Shown in pieces: positions 20,591 through 32,520 of a stretch of DNA of 36,773 nt. The position numbers were made by a program, and so were the translations under genes. The stretch comes from Oehlia diaphana (lineage: Eukaryota > Glomeromycota > Glomeromycetes > Glomerales > Glomeraceae), in assembly GCA_003833135.1 (NCBI GenBank), contig QZLH01000130.1, forward strand, positions 98,645-135,417, written 5' to 3'. Every line of letters begins with the position of its first letter. Position 1 is the stretch's first letter. The notes beneath the pieces were generated by a model. That model was not told the origin of the DNA. It saw only the letters and a list, made by a program, of their open reading frames with translations, and made no database searches.

Positions 20591-22267
20591 GAGAGGCGAC
20601 CTTATTATCGCCATTATACTGTTTGGTTCATGTATTCCCCCTTTTTCGTATTTTTAGTTCCTCATTTTCAAATTTCTGGTTCATGTCTTTCCCCTTTTTC
20701 TCATATTTTTCTCCTTTCGTATTTCATTTACTTTAACAAGAAGATTGCTTGTAGTAATTGGATTTCTGTCATGTCGTGATATAGTGGAGGTTTTCCCATT
20801 TTTTTTTAGGAATCTGACATCCTACAATTTTGCCATTTCCAAATGGAGTGAAGATAAGAAATCAATAGTAATGAAACGAGATTCGAATATTTTTTGGTGT
20901 AACTGTAAATAATGTTAGAAAGTTCTTTGGGCACGAGTTTATGGAAGATTAAGTAAATCAGATGGCTTTCATACCAAAAGATCTTATATTTTCATTACAT
21001 GTAAGTGAACTAAGTGAACCTACGTTATAAAGGGGGTGATACAAATGAATCATCAGTGAATTTACAATATAATAATCAATAATTCATAATGTATTAATGT
21101 ATGTAGCTTGAAGAACATATATTATATATTTTTGTTGGAATAAATCAGATTGCATTATAATAAATCTTAAACATAATAATATCTTAATATTGTATTTACA
21201 AATCAAACAGTGGTTATCATAGTGATTTCAATCGCAGATTTTGTTTTATTTTCACTTTCCTTTTCAAATTTTGTAATTATATTAATGTTGGTACTAGTTT
21301 ATGAAAAATGTTTCTCTTTAATAACTTAACAAGAATCCAACATTTGAATAAACTATGAATTGATTCAAGATATATCTACAATTTAAATTATCGTATAGGA
21401 AAAAATTCAAAATAATATAATATTTCAAGAAATTCAATATAAGGAACTGAAATAGATTTTCTTTCAACTTCCAGTTATAAAAGAAAAGTTAATATTATAA
21501 CAAAAAACAAAAAGATATCAGTGGAGAATACAATAATTACTAGATAATTTTTTCTGTTCATGAATTTTATTGGTCCAATAAATTAATTAATTTTTTATTT
21601 ATTTGTTCATTTTTTTTTATTTTTTATTTATTTCATGTACTGTATTTAATAATATTTTGCCTTGTATGTTAATTCATAAACAATTGCAAAAGCAAGCTCG
21701 CCAGCAGCCTTCTGTTTCTTTACACGCTATTACCAACTTTTTAATAGTAAACTTTAGTTAGAAATTGATGAAGCAACAAAAAAAAAATGATGTTGAACGC
21801 TATTTTGAAGCTAATGATAGATAAACAAAAATACAGACGGTTTAGAAAATTGCTATATCTTATTCGTTATATCGCTCATAAAATTTTAATATAATATCGA
21901 AATTAAAGTGTGAATTATAAAAAAAAAATTTTCAAACTCCAAATTTTATTAGAAATTACCAAAAAATATATATGTTTAAATATATTATAATACAGTGTTT
22001 ATTAGAACGAAAGATTTTAATTGAGCCACTAAAATTGCTTTTAAAAGCGGAAAGGTTTAGATCGGTAAATCGATGCTAAATTGATGATTGATATTTTTCA
22101 TAGATAATACTACAATATGATTTCGTAATTCATAAAAATTTCAGTGATTTTCACGACTTGATAATAAACAGTATAATGCTATTTCAACATATTTCTCAGA
22201 TTTCTATTAAAGGCTCATTATGTAAATTCTTTTCAGTGAAATCATCTTAGCCCTATAAAAAATAAAT
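20591..22267. other. Intergenic, no gene seen
   Basis: A region with T/C-rich patches (about 20630-20720, repeated CCCCTTTTTC next to TCGTATTTT or TCATATTTT) followed by ordinary AT-rich DNA. No frame of note and no RNA gene recognised. The CCCCTTTTTC repeats at 20640 and 20690 are a short imperfect direct duplication, each preceded by GGTTCATGT. Confidence 0.45.
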
Positions 22268-22545
22268 GTCCAGAAAATGTCTACGAAAATGTCCGGAAAT
22301 TGTCCAGAATAAATCTGGAGTGTCCAGAAATAGTCCGGAAAATGTCTATTTTTTGCTTCAGGATTGATACTTAAAATTTTGACATATCCAGAATTTGTCC
22401 AGAATTTATCCAGAATTTGTCCAGTATAAAATTTTGGACAAATTCTGGACAGATAAACCTGGACAAATTCCGGACATAGTAAAAATTCAGAAAATTTGAA
22501 CTGGACAAATTCCGGACATAAAAAAATTCTGGACAAATTCTGGAC
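22268..22545. repeat. Foldback repeat built of TGTCCAGAATT motifs
   Basis: About 278 bp. The left half carries GTCCAGAA or GTCCGGAA motifs every 15-20 bp and the right half carries the reverse complement (TTCTGGAC, TTCCGGAC). The outer ends align as inverted repeats over roughly 40 bp (GTCCAGAAAATGTC, then ATGTCCGGAAATTGTCC, against GTCCAGAATTTGTCC, then ATGTCCGGAATTTGTCC). The whole could fold into one long hairpin. Short open frames inside are by-products of the repeat. A foldback transposon or MITE with internal subrepeats is likely; no target duplication could be fixed. Confidence 0.6.
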
Positions 22546-24279
22546 GCTACTTCCAATTTATATCAAAAAATAAAAATTTCCATTATTAATATATGGTTAT
22601 AAAAAAAAAAAAATATTCGTATCACCAAAGCCTATTGTTATTACTAAAAATCGATAGAATTATTACATAAGTATTAGAATGACGCCAGTTACCGGGAAGC
22701 AAAAAAAAGTAAATTTTTTTTTATAACCGGAACTAACTATTACGAATTAATATTAGTAAATGTCAGTTACCGAATATAAAGAAAGGGCTAAGTCCGATCT
22801 ATTGTTGGAAAAAAACAATTTTTAAAATAATTCAAATGAAAAAAAAAAAAAAATTTACCGAAGCTGTAAAAAGAAAAGTCACTCAGGTCTGTTGTTATCG
22901 GGTTATCGGGAATAAAAAAAAATTTGAAAAAATGCTTACTAAAAAATTTAAAACATTACTAAGAAAAATCGGGAAAAAAAAATCTATACTAAAAAAGAAA
23001 ATATCGATAAAAATTACTAAAACTAAAAGGAAAAGAATATCAGAAAATTACTAAAAGAAATTATATCGTTAAAGACAAAAAATATTACTAAAAACTAAAA
23101 TAGAAAAAAAAATCAGTAATAAGAAAAATACTAAAAATACTAAAAAAAATAAAATTCTTAGAATTTAATGGTATTCTTTAATATATATATTAATTAAAAT
23201 AAAATAAAGGAATAAACTAAAATCGGGTTTTAAAAACTATTTAGAAAAAAAAGAATAAAAAAATTAGTATAAACCGAATATTTCAGGTCAACCCGACTGC
23301 TGGTCAACTCGATCATATGTAGCTTACGATACGTAAAAAGCTTAGTATAATATAACAGATAAGTTAATTGGTAAATTAAGTTTTAATAAAATGTGATTCC
23401 ATCTTTTTTTTCCTCGTATAGTTAATTATTAATTGCGTTAAGATCAATTTATAATATTAACATTAATAAAGTGCCGTTAATAATATATTACGTGACTATA
23501 ATTAATCTAAATCATTATTTTTTTATAAAAAAATTTAATAATTTTGTAATTGTTAGTACGTAACGTAATAATTTTAAGAATTCTAACGTTTTTTATGGAT
23601 TTTTATTGACTTTCTAAATTTTATTTAATAGAATTATTGCGCAAATAATTAAGAAAGCTCATAATAAGAATATGCTGTTACCACAGTGTTACCACAAAGA
23701 CAAGAAAGAAAATCAATAGTGTATCAGTATAAAATATTGCATAATGTTTTCATTTAGTTGAACTAAATGCAGTAATACCTCACTATAAAATTGCCGATTA
23801 AACGATTCTACAGTGTCTAAATCGTTTAGTTTTTTTTTTTTGGTTAGTATCGCACTAACGCTTAATGCGCATTTCTTCATTAATCTTTTAAATTTAGTAC
23901 TTTAAAGCACATTTAAGAAATATATAAAAATATAACAAAATTTTTAAATTTACATACTAACACAACACTATTTGTAACAGTTGGCAGTTATATTCTATAA
24001 GGCCAATTTCCGATAAATATAAGAAAATCCTTTTTTATTTTGGTTTAAATACCATATACAATATTTTTAACCCGAAATAAATTAATAAATAAAATTTAAA
24101 ATTTAAAATATATTTTTTTGAATCAAATATCGATATGATTATATATTTTTTATAAAATAAAGTAAGGTAAATTTTTCATCAAAAACGAGTTGTCACATAA
24201 AGTACATAACCTAAAAGAGAAGTTTGTTATAGAAATGAGATAATTGGGATAATGGGGATAATTGACATTTGAAATATCT
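22546..24279. other. Intergenic with A-rich low-complexity sequence
   Basis: From about 22800 to 23170 the plus strand is dominated by degenerate ACTAAAAA-type repeats; the lysine-rich open frame there is low-complexity noise. At about 23771 TGCAGTAATACCTCACTATAA resembles the kind of end seen in pogo/Tigger-like elements, with a nearby short inverted pair (AAACGATT and AATCGTTT, 23800-23828), but no second end was found. Nothing else could be supported. Confidence 0.45.
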
Positions 24280-27200
24280 TTAATTTACCTTTCGTAGCTC
24301 GCCCTTTACTTCTCCAATTGTGGTCGCGGCACTTTTGTCGCCTTTGGATGATTCCGTATCAGTATCACGGTAGGGTGAGTGAATTTTTGCCCTAGCAGCA
24401 GCTAAATGGGCGTAATATACCGGAGGTACCTATTTAAATACAATATGATATTTATCATTTACTATATATAATGATATAAAATGTAATTTAAAACCTTACC
24501 AAAGAGACTGCACGTGTACAACGCGCATATACATAACAAAGATTATAAGATAACATTTGTAACCTAAATTATTAATTATATATTAGTTATTTATATAATT
24601 TATTATTAAATTAGATTAAATTGAATTACCTATTTGCATCAAACCCGTTTTCGTCATATAAAACACGATAATGGGCTGGTCGAGACGTCCCCAACAGTCC
24701 AGCATGACTTAATAAATCTGATAAGGATTTAAAGTCATTTAGGAATGCTACAGAATTTTATATACATCAATGTACAATTTAATTACTTACAAAAATCAAA
24801 TTCAAATGGATGTGTAATGTCCATATCAACAACAGTGCCAGGAATACAATTTCCCGTTCTATCGCCGCCATGAATTGGGAAAAAACGTGTGTGGTGTCTC
24901 TTCTGCACCACAACAAACGTGATATTGGGTTTATAATTAGCCTCAAGACTTCGACACGCGGCTGTAGTAATTAAATAGATTAACGAAAAGCATGAATAAA
25001 TCTATCGACAAGATGACTTTCAATCACTTCTCCATAAGAATAATATGTTTCAATTACCTCTAATCGCGGTTAGTTCACACTCTAGTACCTCCATAAATTG
25101 ACTCTCCGAAACTCCGTCTCGGTAAAATAAAATTTTTTTGGGTTTTAACCCACAAGTTTGATAAAATGCTTTTAACGATTCTTTAACCATGCTTTCCAAA
25201 TCTATTATTATTTCGGTACCGCCGGTTTGAACCCTAAGTGACGCTGCATAACGTGATGCCTTAACGTTCATGGAACCACACAGGGCAGCATAAGATGGAC
25301 TTTCGTCATCGGCTGAAGAGATGCAAAAAACATAGATATATTAGTAAAATAATTCGTGTGAAAAAAAAAAAATTACAATTTACCAGCCGCCGAAGGATGA
25401 GTAACGTCTGCGCCCATCAAAATTGTAGGATCATCTATCAAAAATTGAATATGTTCGGGAATGAGGAATGAATTCTCTCCTCCAAGTTTAACGTTCATCT
25501 TTAGGCAAACATTCGCACAATATTGTTTTTTGGGGTTTTTCATATGTATACTTTGGATACACTGTGTTGCGACACCAATAGCTGTTTCGCCAATACGTTT
25601 AATTTCGGCATATAATTCTGTTCCAGCATTTGGGAGAATACAAAGAATAAGCTGTGGTTTAATTATCCTCGCCTTTTCTTTAGCATTCAAGTAGGCTTTG
25701 TTTAATGATTCCTCAATATTTCCTATAGGATTTCCGCGGCATATAGGAGGATCTCTATCTAAAATGTTCTGTTATAGATGATTAGAAACTTGAATGATTC
25801 ATATACTGTAAAAAGGGTTGATATCATTTAACTTACCATTCCAGTATCTTGACATGTATTAACTAATTCTCTCACAAAAAACTTAATAGCTTGATCAGGT
25901 AAGTGCTTATAATTAGAAAAGACCATAACTGACCATGAGCTGAGCGTGGCACCATTTGCTACTTTTTTATCTCGTAAATTCCACGCTCCACCATTCGGCC
26001 GGACGCGGTGCTCCCTTGACGACTGATGGTATTGAATTGTTGGAGTAGGGAGAATCCTAGCGTTCACCTATAAATTCTTGTTATTAAAAATATTCCTATG
26101 ATGCAACAATAATATTTCAAACCTACCACAGCCATATCTTTTGATACTTCCATCCCGAATTGTTTAAGGTATTCGTTACCTTTATAATTTAATATATTGA
26201 GGCCATCTTGGATCTTATTTGCCCGAAAGTTCGGATTTTGACGAGTAAATTTCATCATTTCATCTGTTTGATTCTTATCCAATTTCCGTATATATCGTTG
26301 TTCCTATTATACGAAATAATAAATTTTTAATAAATACATTTCTTATAATCATATGATATCACTAGATGAATATATAATTACCGGAATTACGTCACAAACT
26401 TCTAATGGAAGATAAACGGTTTTCCTTACGACAACACAAGGAAGAAATGGGTATATTAAACGTTTATTGAATTGATTTTGAAAATAGGTTTTCACATCAA
26501 TCCTACTACCGTCCTTATCAAACGTAGTATGAGAAGCTGGAGTCTTAGTTAATTTCTCAATCTTAAATTTTCGTCTATTTTCCGGGTTATGATTATCTCT
26601 TATTTTAAGATTTTTTATTCTCTTCTCAACTTTTTGACGGTCTTCATCTAATAATCCTTTACGTAGATCATTGGGAGATCTAAGATCCAATATTTTTGCA
26701 ACCATCCGAATAAGTGGACCATTTTCATAGAAAGCGGTAGCACTTAAGTCTATGTTTATCATCATTTTGCCCCTTGTAGGACGTGCTGATTGGTAATACC
26801 CCTGCCAAGCCTCAATACCCCCAAAGAGTGATCTAGCTCCATGCGAAGTGTAAAATGAATTACGTACAGTAGGATGTTTTGCAGAAATCTCGTGACTGAT
26901 AATGATGTCCATTGCCGTTATTGCTTATTACATAAATATGATTAGAATACATTATGATATTCATTCTTATTTAAGAAAGAAAGAAAGGAAAAAACTTACC
27001 CATTTGGCAATTGTCAGTCATCCTGCTTTTTGCGAATAAAAATTGAAATAGTTCCTTCATGTCAATATCTCTAGCTTTTCTTATTGTAATTCTGAAATCT
27101 TCAGGTGGACGTTTTCTTGCCACGGGCACGTTACCTTCCTCTAATTTTACCTAATTATAATAATTAAACTTAACGTTAATAATTTCAAAGCATAAAAAAG

Positions 27201-27714
27201 TAAAAAATAAACTTCAAGATATTTTACGTCAAAACTTTTGCCTTCAAATGGTAATGGCTTGTGTGTAAACATATTTGTTCTTCCTACAAACATTTGCAAT
27301 TAGTTAGTAAATATTAATTTCCCTTTTTTAAATACAAGCATATATTTAGACATCATATAGCATTGATATTCTAAAAAAAGGAATTAGTACGTAATACAAT
27401 TTGGTATCGCTATTATAAAATTAAATTCATTTTGTTTTAGATATTTGTAACGAAAAATATTTTTTTTCTACCGAATACATACCATCGAATACTGGTCTTA
27501 CACCCCCAAGAGCTTCTTGATTTTTCTCCGAAAAACGGTTAAATACTTTCCTATTTAATCGCGGGGGTACCTCAGGTTTTATCGTTACATCATAATGTAT
27601 AATTTTCGTTTTTTGCATCTTAGTAACTTCAAAGAAGTTTGCTCGAACTTTTATTGGTTCTCCTTTATCACCAATACCTGGTCTTTTTATAATTTGAAAA
27701 GTTTCTTTTTCCAT
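24280..27714 (-). CDS. AGO: Argonaute, slicer-competent, 12 exons, 833 aa
   Basis: Inferred exons in gene order: 27483-27714, 27228-27283, 27000-27150, 26382-26923, 26127-26303, 25837-26067, 25384-25768, 25058-25312, 24791-24961, 24630-24717, 24500-24563, 24280-24429. They sum to 2502 nt and keep frame throughout. Domains in order: N (about 1-150), PAZ (about 190-330), MID with GVATQCIQS and [10 protein letters not shown] (5'-phosphate-binding Gln and Lys positions), and PIWI. The catalytic tetrad is complete: Asp584 (GADVTHPSA), Glu625 (GGTEIIIDL), Asp657 ([11 protein letters not shown]) and His792 (VYYAHLAAA). Spacings are close to those of human AGO2. [13 protein letters not shown] and [15 protein letters not shown] are also typical. 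It should load small RNAs and cleave targets in RNA silencing, in cytoplasm or nucleus. Argonautes are expanded in Rhizophagus-type fungi. At 833 aa it has a short N-terminal extension. The exact last donor and stop (KVN end) are the least certain points. Confidence 0.9.
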
Positions 27715-27846
27715 ATTATAAAATTAACGAAGAGAATATAAATGGATACAAATAAGAATTATTTTTTTAATTTCTTTGAAAGATATTAAAAGTGATCGAA
27801 ATATAATTTTTTTTTTTTTTTTTTTTTTAAATAGAGTTTTTCCGGA
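27715..27846. other. Upstream region of the Argonaute gene
   Basis: Short AT-rich stretch containing the Argonaute 5' UTR and probable core promoter, ending in a T-run of about 20 at 27811-27828. No specific element stands out. The next sequence begins a transposon-like block, so the promoter may be short or partly within that block. Confidence 0.35.
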
Positions 27847-28622
27847 ATTCGGCCAAATTTATAATTCTGACCAAAATTATGACTCGATAAGATGATCATT
27901 GCTTTTTGCGATAGCCGTTCCAACAAATTCTTAAAACCGACCGGACTCTCCGATGATCACTGGTCCAAGGACGAAACAAAATCGGAAAAGTTCACAAAGT
28001 TCTTAGGAAAAGTTCGTATTTTGATACTAGACATAACACCAACTTACCTTTTACTCCTTTACCTTCGGTTTGAGACTTTTTTCTTGGGAGGTTGATAAGA
28101 AGAAAAGTATTTAGGCCTTTTGCAAGAATTTTACTCAACCTGAAGTCAAAAAGCGTACAAAATACAAGGTTTCTTTGAACCACAGAAGTATCGGACGGTG
28201 AATTAGAAGTTTTGAACGGAGACCGACAACTTTTTTTCTCTTTGACTATTTGTGGACTTAGACCGCCTTTGGGCTTCGGATTTCTAGGGATTCTTGAGAA
28301 TTTTTTTAGTTCTATTGCGCAGTACAAATTTGACATGTGCTTGGAACAACAAACTAAGAAGTTTTGGACTCTCATCGGGCACCAATCAGTTTCGACAGAA
28401 ATGGCGCAATCGATCAGCGGTCACGTAGTTTCGCAAATTATGAACCACACATTTAGAGTTTGAAACCGGTTCTATTTTCGAAAACCAAATTTTAAACGGG
28501 TGCAACCGGTTCAACCCGGTTTCGCAAAACCCGAATAACCATCTGGTTATATTTGTTAATTCCGGCCAGAATAACATGTGATCGCATAAATCTGGCCAAG
28601 TTATAATTCGGCCAGAATTAAA
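27847..28622. mobile_element. Non-autonomous TIR element, about 775 bp
   Basis: The left end (ATTCGGCCAAATTTATAATTCTGACCAAA and following) aligns with the reverse complement of the right end (ATTCTGGCCGAATTATAACTTGGCC and following) over about 40 bp at roughly 75 percent. The inside is clearly richer in G and C than its flanks. It contains overlapping open frames of 80-130 codons on both strands (for example 27992-28375 minus and 28212-28463 plus), none with a motif I know. The best reading is a decayed, non-autonomous DNA transposon. A related GGCC-containing piece (CTGGCCAGCGCTATAAAATTGG) occurs at about 29163-29190. Confidence 0.45.
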
Positions 28623-28689
28623 ACCCTGTGTAACACTACTAAATTTTGATCGCACAAAAGATGACGTCATCATTATTCTCGGATTTTTG

Positions 28690-29130
28690 GATTAGCTGGA
28701 TTCATATGCTCAAGGTTGTCCAATGTAGAGGGACAAGCATCCAAATCCTAAAATTAACTACTCGGTAGTGTTCTTGATGCGTCTACTTACCCGTTCGTGA
28801 CCTGGCTAGGGAAAGGTCGGTCATGATGGGGAGGGAATGTATGGTTTACTCGCCGGGAACCCGTAATAAAGGGTAGGGAGTTAGTTGGAGTCGGTAGGTT
28901 GTGTTCCGTTTTCCAGAACGACGCCAGTTGACGTTATAGTTTAGTTTTTATGAATATATTTTATGTTTTCTTTTATTTTTTGGAAGGCCGTCTGGTGTTA
29001 TTTTATTTAGTTTTGTGTTTTATTAGACTGGTTAGTTATAAGGTTATCGTTGTTATGAATGTTTTTATACATCAGCATGATAAATAAAATGCTCTGCTAA
29101 TTTTTTTTTTTAAAAAAAAAAAATTCTTAA
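28690..29130 (+). mobile_element. Probable retroelement 3' fragment (LINE or SINE tail)
   Basis: A GC-richer block with structured, repeat-like sequence: GACCTGGCTAGGGAAAGGTC can form a small stem-loop, followed by TCGCCGGGAACCCGTAATAAAGG and TTTCCAGAACGACGCC. It then shifts into a T-rich tail carrying AATAAAATGCTCTGC and ends in a T-run joined to an A-run at about 29100-29130. An untranslated retroelement end with poly(A)/oligo(T) tract fits this. There is no reverse transcriptase frame in the window, so LINE and SINE cannot be told apart. Confidence 0.4.
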
Positions 29131-29504
29131 AACCGGAAGTAACAATAAATTTAACATTATTCTGGCCAGCGCTATAAAATTGGCCCGAAATACTGCCCCA
29201 ATTTGGTCCATACCAATTTTATTAAATTAACAAATAATTTCAATTTTTCTGTATCTAAAACATTATCATCGGTTTACTATTATATTTAAATAAGATTCTA
29301 ATAATTCCTCTTAAAATTGACTTTTATAGTTTTCCGTATACAAATTGATATAGTTCTACAATGTTTAATTAAATGATTACTTAATTATTTCTCACATCAC
29401 CCAGATAAAATAGATATTATCCATTTTGATAGTAAAATTGATTTTAGAGAAACATTGCAAATCTGATTACGAAAACTTTTTTTATTTTTTTTCGTCAAAA
29501 TTAG

Positions 29505-31520
29505 AATTGAAAATTTTTCAATTACAGTAATACTTGGCTTGTATACTAATTGTATACTTCACAACGATGAACAAAATATTATAATGGTAAGTCACACGGA
29601 ATTTGCCAGCTGATCGACATCCAAACATTTAATGGGATTCGCAAACTTTTATATTATTAAAAAAAAAATTGTTTTCTCTCTTATTCTTTTTCATATTATA
29701 ATTTAACAGAAAATGTCCAAGCAATTTTTTCCAAATTTAAGTCTGAACTATATTGAGATTTTGAATGATGATGAATATTGTGATATTACTATTGAAGTCG
29801 GTGAAGATCCAAGTGTAAAAATATTTCGTGCGCATATGATTATTCTGTATTACCGTTCTCCATTATTACGACGAACTTTGGCTTCCAACAAAAAGAATGA
29901 TAATGGTGCCTTGTCTCACATTAAGTTACCAAACATTTCACCAGATATTTTTCAAATTATTTTAAAGTAAGTTTATATTACTAATTCTTATTAGTATTAT
30001 AAATATTTTATATTTGTTACATTTTTTATTATTTAGATACATTTATGGTGGAGTTATTTCATTAAATGAACGAGAACCTTCAGAGATTTTAAAAGTTTTG
30101 GTCGCTGCTGATCAACTACTGCTTCAAGAATTAATTGATTATTTGCAAACATATTTAGTTGAAAATGAATCGGAGTGGATGGAACAATATTTTGAACTTA
30201 TTTATCAAGCAAGTTTTCAATCTAATTCTTTATTAGAACTTCAACAATATTGTACAAGTTTCATGGCTAAGTTTCCTGAAAAAATATTTAAATCACTTGA
30301 TTTTACCTCACTCTCTGAGAAATCATTGATTTCGCTTATTAAAAGAGATGATTTAAAATGAAAGAAATTGAAATTTGGGATCATGTATTAAAATGGGGAC
30401 TTGAAAAAAATCCTACACTTCTTTCAGATCCTACTGCTTGGTCAGATGATGATTTCAAAATGATGGAAAATACTTTACAACATTGTTTGCCTTTTATTAG
30501 ATTTTTTAGCTTATCTTCGGAAGATTTCTTTCAAAAAGTTCGACCTTATAAAAAACTTTTAAGACTTCAACTTTATGAAGAGTTATTAGAGTCATATTTA
30601 AATCCTAATAGTGAACCAAATGATAATATTTTACTTCCTCGATCTAAAAATATTGATGGAATTATTGATTCAAAAGTTGTTAATTTTAATATTGCTTCTT
30701 TAATTTCTAGATGGATTGATAAAATTGATATTAAAAGCAAGTATGCTTATGCAAGAGAATTATATTTACCATATGAATTTAAATTACTCTTAAGAGGAAG
30801 CCGAGATGGATTCACTCCTAGAAAGTTTCATGAATTATGTGATAACAAACTTTATACTGTAACATTTGTTAAAATAAAAGAAACAGAAGAAATTATTGGA
30901 GGATATAATCCTTTAGAATGGAAATCAAATGGTAAATTTGTTAAAACCAAAGAGAGTTTTATATTTTCTTTTAAAAGTAAAAATAATTTTAAAGTTTCAA
31001 TTTTAAGTCGTATAAAAGATTCGAATCATGCGTTGTTTTGTGGTAGTAATGTTGGACCTAAATTTGGTACTGATGATTTTGATATGATTGCGATGGAAGA
31101 TTCAAAAGAATATGAATATTTGAGATGTTTACAACGAAGTTATGAAAAAAAATAAGAGATACGAAAGATAAGTTTTCAATAGAAGATTATGAAGTATTTC
31201 AAATTATAGAAAAAGATGATCAATACTCAAATTAAATTTCTTTGCTTATTTAAATTCAGTTGATCAAACTATATGGGTTCACTATATAAGAAGCATTTTA
31301 TTTATTAAACTATTTTATTGTATTTCGCTGCAGTTTACTTGTTAATGACTCAAATATTAAATAAAATCTGACAATATAACATAATACAAATGTTTAGTGT
31401 TTTGACATGCAATTTTTACTATACATTTTCAGAATATATGAAATTTTCAAATTATTGCTTTAGGCGTAAATTAATGTTCTTAAAATTTAATAAATTGGAG
31501 AATTAACATTTTCCTATACT
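29505..31520 (+). repeat. Segmental duplication copy B (BTB-TLDc locus)
   Basis: Partner of 16490-18560, same orientation. Upstream landmarks (ACAAAATATTATAATGGTAAGT, CACGGAATTTGCCAGCTG), the two-exon gene and the downstream AAATTTAATAAATTGGAGAA are all conserved, with more change outside the coding part. The upstream ATGGTAAGT and the TTTAACAG directly before AAAATG could mark a 5' UTR intron; in copy A that acceptor AG is missing. Confidence 0.85.
29713..31235 (+). pseudogene. BTB-BACK-TLDc paralogue with two frameshifts
   Basis: Exon 1 is 29713-29966 and exon 2 starts at 30037 after a 70-nt intron at the same position as in the copy at 16669. The protein matches that copy closely through BTB and BACK up to IKRDDL. 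There one base is missing compared with the paralogue (DDLQMKEIE), so the frame hits TGA at 30359-30361. The correct frame resumes at 30358 (MKEIEIWDHVLKWGL) and runs through the TLDc domain. A second 1-nt loss in an A-run at 31145-31152 gives a stop at 31153-31155; the natural C-terminus (FSIEDYEVFQII) continues in the next frame, and the original stop codon is changed to CAA, so reading would end near 31235. Sequence error in A-runs is an alternative explanation. Confidence 0.85.
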
Positions 31521-32262
31521 CCCATTGTTGCCATGTTTACGGTCCTATATATAATATCAACCATTTTTACTATTTTTACATTTATTGTTTATTTTGACTC
31601 ATTGTTTGAAATGATGTCTTTCTCCATTTTAAAGGAATAATTTCATTTGTTAGTAATTCATATTGGGTTACCATCTACTAAAAAGAAATTTTTGTGCCTC
31701 TGGATTCTTGCTTATATAAATTGACCAACTAAATATTTGAGATCATAATAAAGAAAGTTCACGTGAATTTTAATATTACATTCGACTTTGAAATAATGCT
31801 GTATTTTCTGTATACACATTGCGAGTACGACATTATATTTGAAAAAATTCAATTAATAATTAATTATTAATTGTCATTTAAATTTTGTTATGATATATAA
31901 AATGTATATAATTATATAGTTTTAATTAGCTTTCTTATAATTTGAAATACTTGTTTTCAAATTCCATTTAAAGTAAAATAAGCGAATTGAGAAATATTTG
32001 ATTATGTAGTTTATATACAATATTATTCAAATTTTAATAAAGAATTATTATATTGCAAATAATCAACTAATTCTTATTTGATTAGCAGCTGTCAATAAAA
32101 AATTTCTTAGATTCATACTCATTTAATAAAATGATATCACCATAAATATGTCTGTATTGTTAAATTAAACTTGCTGTAAAATAACTAAGTTATTATTGAA
32201 AACTTTACTTATAAGAATTTGGTAAGATATTTGGCAATTTGACGTGAGCAAAGGCGCAGTCA
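31521..32262. other. Intergenic, no gene seen
   Basis: AT-rich DNA with no sustained reading frame and no recognised motif. A short palindromic stretch of AATTAATAATTAATTATTAATT lies at about 31850-31872, typical of such base composition. It ends at the target duplication of the MITE. Confidence 0.5.
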
Positions 32263-32520
32263 TATAAGTTGGACTACCCCTGCGTACCCTTCAAAAATGT
32301 CACGAAACGGCCGGCATTACGGCGTTATGCATTAACACGTGAAAATAACAGTGACGAATAAGGGTGTAACGAATAAGTTTTTACTTACTCGAAAAAAACT
32401 AAGTCCCTCAGATAAATATAAACAGTGAAACTCGGCCGGGGTGTGACGATGTGATGCAAAAATATCACGTGATTTTTCGTGACATTTTTTGAAGGGTACG
32501 CAGGAGAAGTCTATAAGTTG
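32263..32520. mobile_element. 240-bp MITE with 37-bp TIRs and 9-bp target duplication
   Basis: The element is 32272-32511. Its left end reads GACTACCCCTGCGTACCC and its right end is the reverse complement of GACTTCTCCTGCGTACCC; pairing continues through CTTCAAAAA(A)TGTCACGAAA, so the terminal inverted repeats are about 37 bp with two substitutions and one indel. TATAAGTTG is repeated perfectly on both sides (32263-32271 and 32512-32520). A 9-bp duplication with long TIRs is the hallmark of Mutator-like elements. It encodes nothing; the minus-strand open frame across it is incidental. The intact ends and duplication suggest a fairly recent insertion. Confidence 0.85.

Noticed and set aside
22836..23054. 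Lysine-rich plus-strand frame
   Set aside because: Low-complexity ACTAAAAA-type repeat sequence; it would encode almost only Lys, Ile and Thr.
25461..25694. Plus-strand frame inside the Argonaute gene
   Set aside because: Antisense shadow of Argonaute exon 25384-25768, which has clear MID/PIWI motifs.
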